NCBI GenBank assembly: GCA_030604545.1
Contig: JAUVVS010000104.1
Coordinates: 1 to 6,962 of the forward strand
Source of the DNA: Deltaproteobacteria bacterium
GTDB lineage: Bacteria; Desulfobacterota; Desulfobacteria; Desulfobacterales; JAUVVS01
Direction: 5' to 3'
DNA length: 6,962 nt
Shown here: piece after piece, positions 5,107 to 6,962 of the stretch
How the letters are laid out: every line of letters begins with the position of its first letter
Numbering within the stretch: position 1 is the stretch's first letter
Notes under the pieces: generated by a model
Told to the model about the DNA's origin: nothing
The model's database searches: none
The model's input: only the letters and a program-made list of their open reading frames with translations
Made by a program: the position numbers and the translations under genes

Positions 5107-6540
5107 ATGAATAGTAGAATTACCATTATCGGGGCAGGGCCTGGAGGATATATTGCCGCCATACGTGCATCCCAGCTGGGTGCGGATGTGACCGTTATTG
5201 AACAGGACAATGTTGGAGGAACCTGCCTCAATCGGGGGTGTATTCCTTCTAAAATAATGAAAACAACAGCCGAAATAATGGAGAAGTTTCATAGGGCCCC
5301 GGAGTTCGGCATAAGGGTAAATGCAAAGGCTTATCTCGACATGCAGCAATTGATGGCCAGGAAACAAAAAATGATCGAGAATCAGACAAAAGGGATACTC
5401 AATCTTTTTGATCGTCATAAAATCCGTTATTTAAAAGGATATGGATATATAAAGGGAGCCGGGCTGGCAGAGGTAAGATTAAAGGACAATACAGTACTTG
5501 AAGCACCATGGGACAAACTGATCCTGGCCTTGGGTTCTGAACCGTTTGCCGTTCCGTCTTTTCCCTTTGACGGCAAAAGGATTATAAGCAGTAATGAAGC
5601 ACTTAACATGGAGGAGATCCCTGAGTCCGTCATGATAGTGGGAGGTGGCGTTGTCGGGTGTGAGTTTGCGTTCATTCTTTCGTCTTTGGGATCCCAGGTG
5701 ACTGTTGTAGAAGCCATGCCGCGAATTCTTCCGCTTCCATCGGTTGATGAAGACTGTTCTAAAATCCTGCAAAGGGAAATGAAAAAGCGCAAAATCAAAT
5801 TAATGGTAAACCGCACCGTGGAAAAAGTTGAAAATAGTGGAAAAAAGGTTCGAGTATCCATTGGACCTTCTCCATTTTTAGAAAATCCCTCGGAGAAAGA
5901 TAAGCAACTCCTTACAGTGGAAGTAAACAAAGTACTCGTGTGTATCGGCCGCAAACCAAATACTCCAGATGTATGTCTTGAAAAGATTGGTGTTAAAATG
6001 GACGATAAGGGATGGATCCTTACCAATGAAAGGATGGAAACCAGTGCTTCAGATGTTTACGCCGTTGGGGATATACTGGGACCTTCTAAGGTCATGCTTG
6101 CCCATGTGGCTTCAACTGAAGGGATAATTGCAGCGGAAAATGCCATGGGTAGAAAGCGTGTAATGAAATACGAGGTGGTGCCTGGGGCTATTTTTACAAT
6201 GCCGGAAGTTGCCGACGTTGGATTAACCGAGGTTCAAGCAAAAGAGCAGGGCTACAACATCCGTTCAGACTGCGTTCTATTCCGCACACTTGGAAAGGCT
6301 CAGGTTATGGGTGAAATCGTGGGTCAGACAAAGATTGTCTCGGATGCCGAAAACAATAAGATATTGGGAGTTCATATCGTGGGCCCTCATGCCACTGACC
6401 TAATTGCTGAAGGAACCCTGGCCGTTCAGATAGGATGTACTGTAAAGGAACTGGCGGAAACCATTCATGCGCACCCCACGCTATCCGAGGTTATGTTGGA
6501 AGCATCATTTAAAGCCCTGGATAGATCACTGCATGGATAA
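5107..6540 (+). CDS. lpdA: dihydrolipoamide dehydrogenase (E3 / L-protein)
   Basis: This flavoprotein reoxidises dihydrolipoyl groups with NAD+; here it most likely serves as the L-protein for GcvH, and it may be shared with any 2-oxoacid dehydrogenases. The FAD-binding GAGPGG is at residues 9-14. The redox disulfide is C40/C45 in GGTCLNRGCIPSK (37-49), the lipoamide-dehydrogenase form of the motif. The NAD-binding GGGVVG is at 179-184, followed by E202 after a beta strand, which favours NAD over NADP. The second FAD motif is YAVGD (318-322). The C-terminal HAHPTLSE (454-461) supplies the catalytic H456/E461 pair. The 477 residues are normal; a charged loop around 253-268 is slightly long. 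TGAGG lies 10 bases before the ATG. The gene stands alone on the plus strand, divergent from the regulator. Mercuric or glutathione reductase is unlikely because of the C-terminal and disulfide motifs. Confidence 0.95.
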   Translation: MNSRITIIGAGPGGYIAAIRASQLGADVTVIEQDNVGGTCLNRGCIPSKIMKTTAEIMEKFHRAPEFGIRVNAKAYLDMQQLMARKQKMIENQTKGILNLFDRHKIRYLKGYGYIKGAGLAEVRLKDNTVLEAPWDKLILALGSEPFAVPSFPFDGKRIISSNEALNMEEIPESVMIVGGGVVGCEFAFILSSLGSQVTVVEAMPRILPLPSVDEDCSKILQREMKKRKIKLMVNRTVEKVENSGKKVRVSIGPSPFLENPSEKDKQLLTVEVNKVLVCIGRKPNTPDVCLEKIGVKMDDKGWILTNERMETSASDVYAVGDILGPSKVMLAHVASTEGIIAAENAMGRKRVMKYEVVPGAIFTMPEVADVGLTEVQAKEQGYNIRSDCVLFRTLGKAQVMGEIVGQTKIVSDAENNKILGVHIVGPHATDLIAEGTLAVQIGCTVKELAETIHAHPTLSEVMLEASFKALDRSLHG

Positions 6541-6542
6541 CG

Positions 6543-6573
6543 GACGACAGATGACAGAAAACAGACGACAGAT
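6543..6573 (+). repeat. short direct repeat GACGACAGAT
   Basis: GACGACAGAT occurs exactly at 6543-6552 and 6564-6573, 21 bases apart, with a related ATGACAGA unit between. It begins two bases after the lpdA stop codon. It is likely a small piece of low-complexity or dispersed intergenic repeat. Confidence 0.55.
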
Positions 6574-6646
6574 TCTTTCTAAACACAATATGATGTTTAT
6601 TTAAGCAGTTACTTCTATAAATTAAGTAGCCTCTAAATGATTATTC

Positions 6647-6676
6647 TTGACACAAATATTAATTCCCACATACTAT
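6647..6676 (+). promoter_or_regulatory. promoter-like site, no recognised gene downstream
   Basis: A perfect TTGACA (6647-6652) is followed after 18 bases by TACTAT (6671-6676), a 4-of-6 match to the -10 consensus. Transcription would begin near 6683 and run right through both GTTCA-type repeats. What it would express is unclear; it could be chance in AT-rich DNA. Confidence 0.35.
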
Positions 6677-6701
6677 CATCAATAGAAAGTTAAAAGCACT
6701 G

Positions 6702-6733
6702 TAACCGTTCACGGGTTCAGGGTTCACGGTTTA
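6702..6733 (+). repeat. GTTCA-type repeat, second copy
   Basis: It begins TAACCGTTCA, identical to the first ten bases of the copy at 4962, and continues with CGGGTTCAGGGTTCACGG-like units. It is a single-orientation copy without the opposing arm seen upstream of lpdA. Confidence 0.65.
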
Positions 6734-6798
6734 GAAATTGTAGGTTTACCCCACAAATCTGAGCTGTGCACAATATTGCGGAAGCATTCGATTCGGAA

Positions 6799-6815
6799 AC
6801 AAACTCGGAGTTTGT
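6799..6815. repeat. 7-bp hairpin with 3-base loop
   Basis: ACAAACT (6799-6805) pairs with AGTTTGT (6809-6815) around CGG. On the plus strand it is followed by CTGTTTTCTT, loosely U-rich, so a weak rightward terminator of whatever starts near 6683 is possible. Confidence 0.35.
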
Positions 6816-6850
6816 CTGTTTTCTTCGGTATTTAAAACGGTCTTACATCG

Positions 6851-6882
6851 TAACTGTTCACGGTTCAGAGTTCAACTGTTAA
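6851..6882 (+). repeat. GTTCA-type repeat, third copy
   Basis: It begins TAACTGTTCACGGTTCAGAG and ends with a second AACTGTT (6874-6880) that repeats the one at 6852-6858. It differs from the copy at 6702 by a few substitutions and small indels, which suggests older divergence. Confidence 0.6.
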
Positions 6883-6962
6883 GGTAGTTAAAGTCTATGA
6901 GTTTGAATCTAATACAGAATTCATTCGAGCCTTAAAATTAGCCAAGCGAGCTTGCACTGAGA

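Larger units (their letters stand above)
6541..6962. other. gene-free region after lpdA with scattered repeats
   Basis: No convincing gene is visible in these 422 bases on either strand. They hold a short ACGACAG repeat directly after lpdA, a promoter-like site at 6647-6676, two GTTCA-type repeat copies, a 7-bp hairpin at 6799-6815 and, at the very edge, short open frames too brief to judge. No strong intrinsic terminator for lpdA was found; a 7-bp stem near 6608-6630 (GTTACTT with AAGTAGC, one G-U) lacks a T-run. Confidence 0.7.

Noticed and set aside
4984..6026. Long open frames on the minus strand opposite lpdA and its leader (4984-5418, 5427-6026, 5479-5772)
   Set aside because: They lie antisense to a gene with complete catalytic motifs, and their translations show no recognisable domain; one also runs through the GTTCA repeat.
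5107..6540. Alternative assignment as mercuric or glutathione reductase
   Set aside because: The GGTCLNRGCIPSK disulfide motif, the HAHPTLSE end, the normal length and the glycine-cleavage neighbourhood all favour dihydrolipoamide dehydrogenase.
4962..6882. CRISPR array from the GTTCA repeats
   Set aside because: The copies are few, imperfect, irregularly spaced and separated by a gene; there are no uniform spacers or cas genes.
6897..6935. Small plus-strand frame MSLNLIQNSFEP
   Set aside because: Twelve codons, no ribosome site and no recognisable feature.

Overview
The window is a compact glycine-cleavage and lipoylation locus from a bacterium that carries glycine decarboxylase (P-protein) as two separate subunits. 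The split P-protein, an Lrp/AsnC regulator beside the operon, a moderate base composition and many short GTTCA-type or AT-rich intergenic repeats suggest an anaerobic lineage such as the Desulfobacterota (sulfate-reducer relatives). That placement is inferred from gene content and general familiarity; no marker gene is present to confirm it.

Layout. Bases 1-144 are intergenic: an AT-rich inverted repeat and a weak hairpin that may terminate the left-going operon. On the minus strand, transcribed right to left, lie gcvH (4091-3687), gcvPA (3686-2355), gcvPB (2358-901) and lipB (885-145). gcvH and gcvPA abut, gcvPA and gcvPB overlap by ATGA, and lipB follows after 15 bases, so the four almost certainly form one operon. 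Upstream, in the same direction, is an Lrp/AsnC-family regulator (4799-4356). It is separated from gcvH by 264 bases rich in dyad symmetries that look like operator and leader structures. Diverging from the regulator, on the plus strand, is a dihydrolipoamide dehydrogenase gene (5107-6540). Bases 4800-5106 hold outward-facing TTGACA boxes inside an inverted repeat, then a large GTTCA-type inverted repeat in the lpdA leader. Bases 6541-6962 hold no convincing gene, only short repeats, one promoter-like site and one small hairpin.

How the genes work together. GcvPA/GcvPB decarboxylate glycine and load the aminomethyl group onto the lipoyl arm of GcvH. LpdA reoxidises the dihydrolipoyl arm with NAD+. 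LipB transfers the octanoyl group from acyl carrier protein to GcvH, the precursor of that arm. The set lacks two parts: the T-protein (GcvT, aminomethyltransferase) and lipoyl synthase (LipA). LipA could lie just beyond the left edge. GcvT is not in its common place ahead of gcvH. The AsnC-type regulator is well placed to sense an amino acid and control both sides.

The protein-coding part is well-understood metabolism. The points worth a second look are in the non-coding DNA (paired operator-like dyads, the repeat that brackets lpdA), the missing gcvT, a duplicated pentapeptide at the LipB start and a His/Cys cluster in GcvPB. I see no convincing evidence of a wholly new system.
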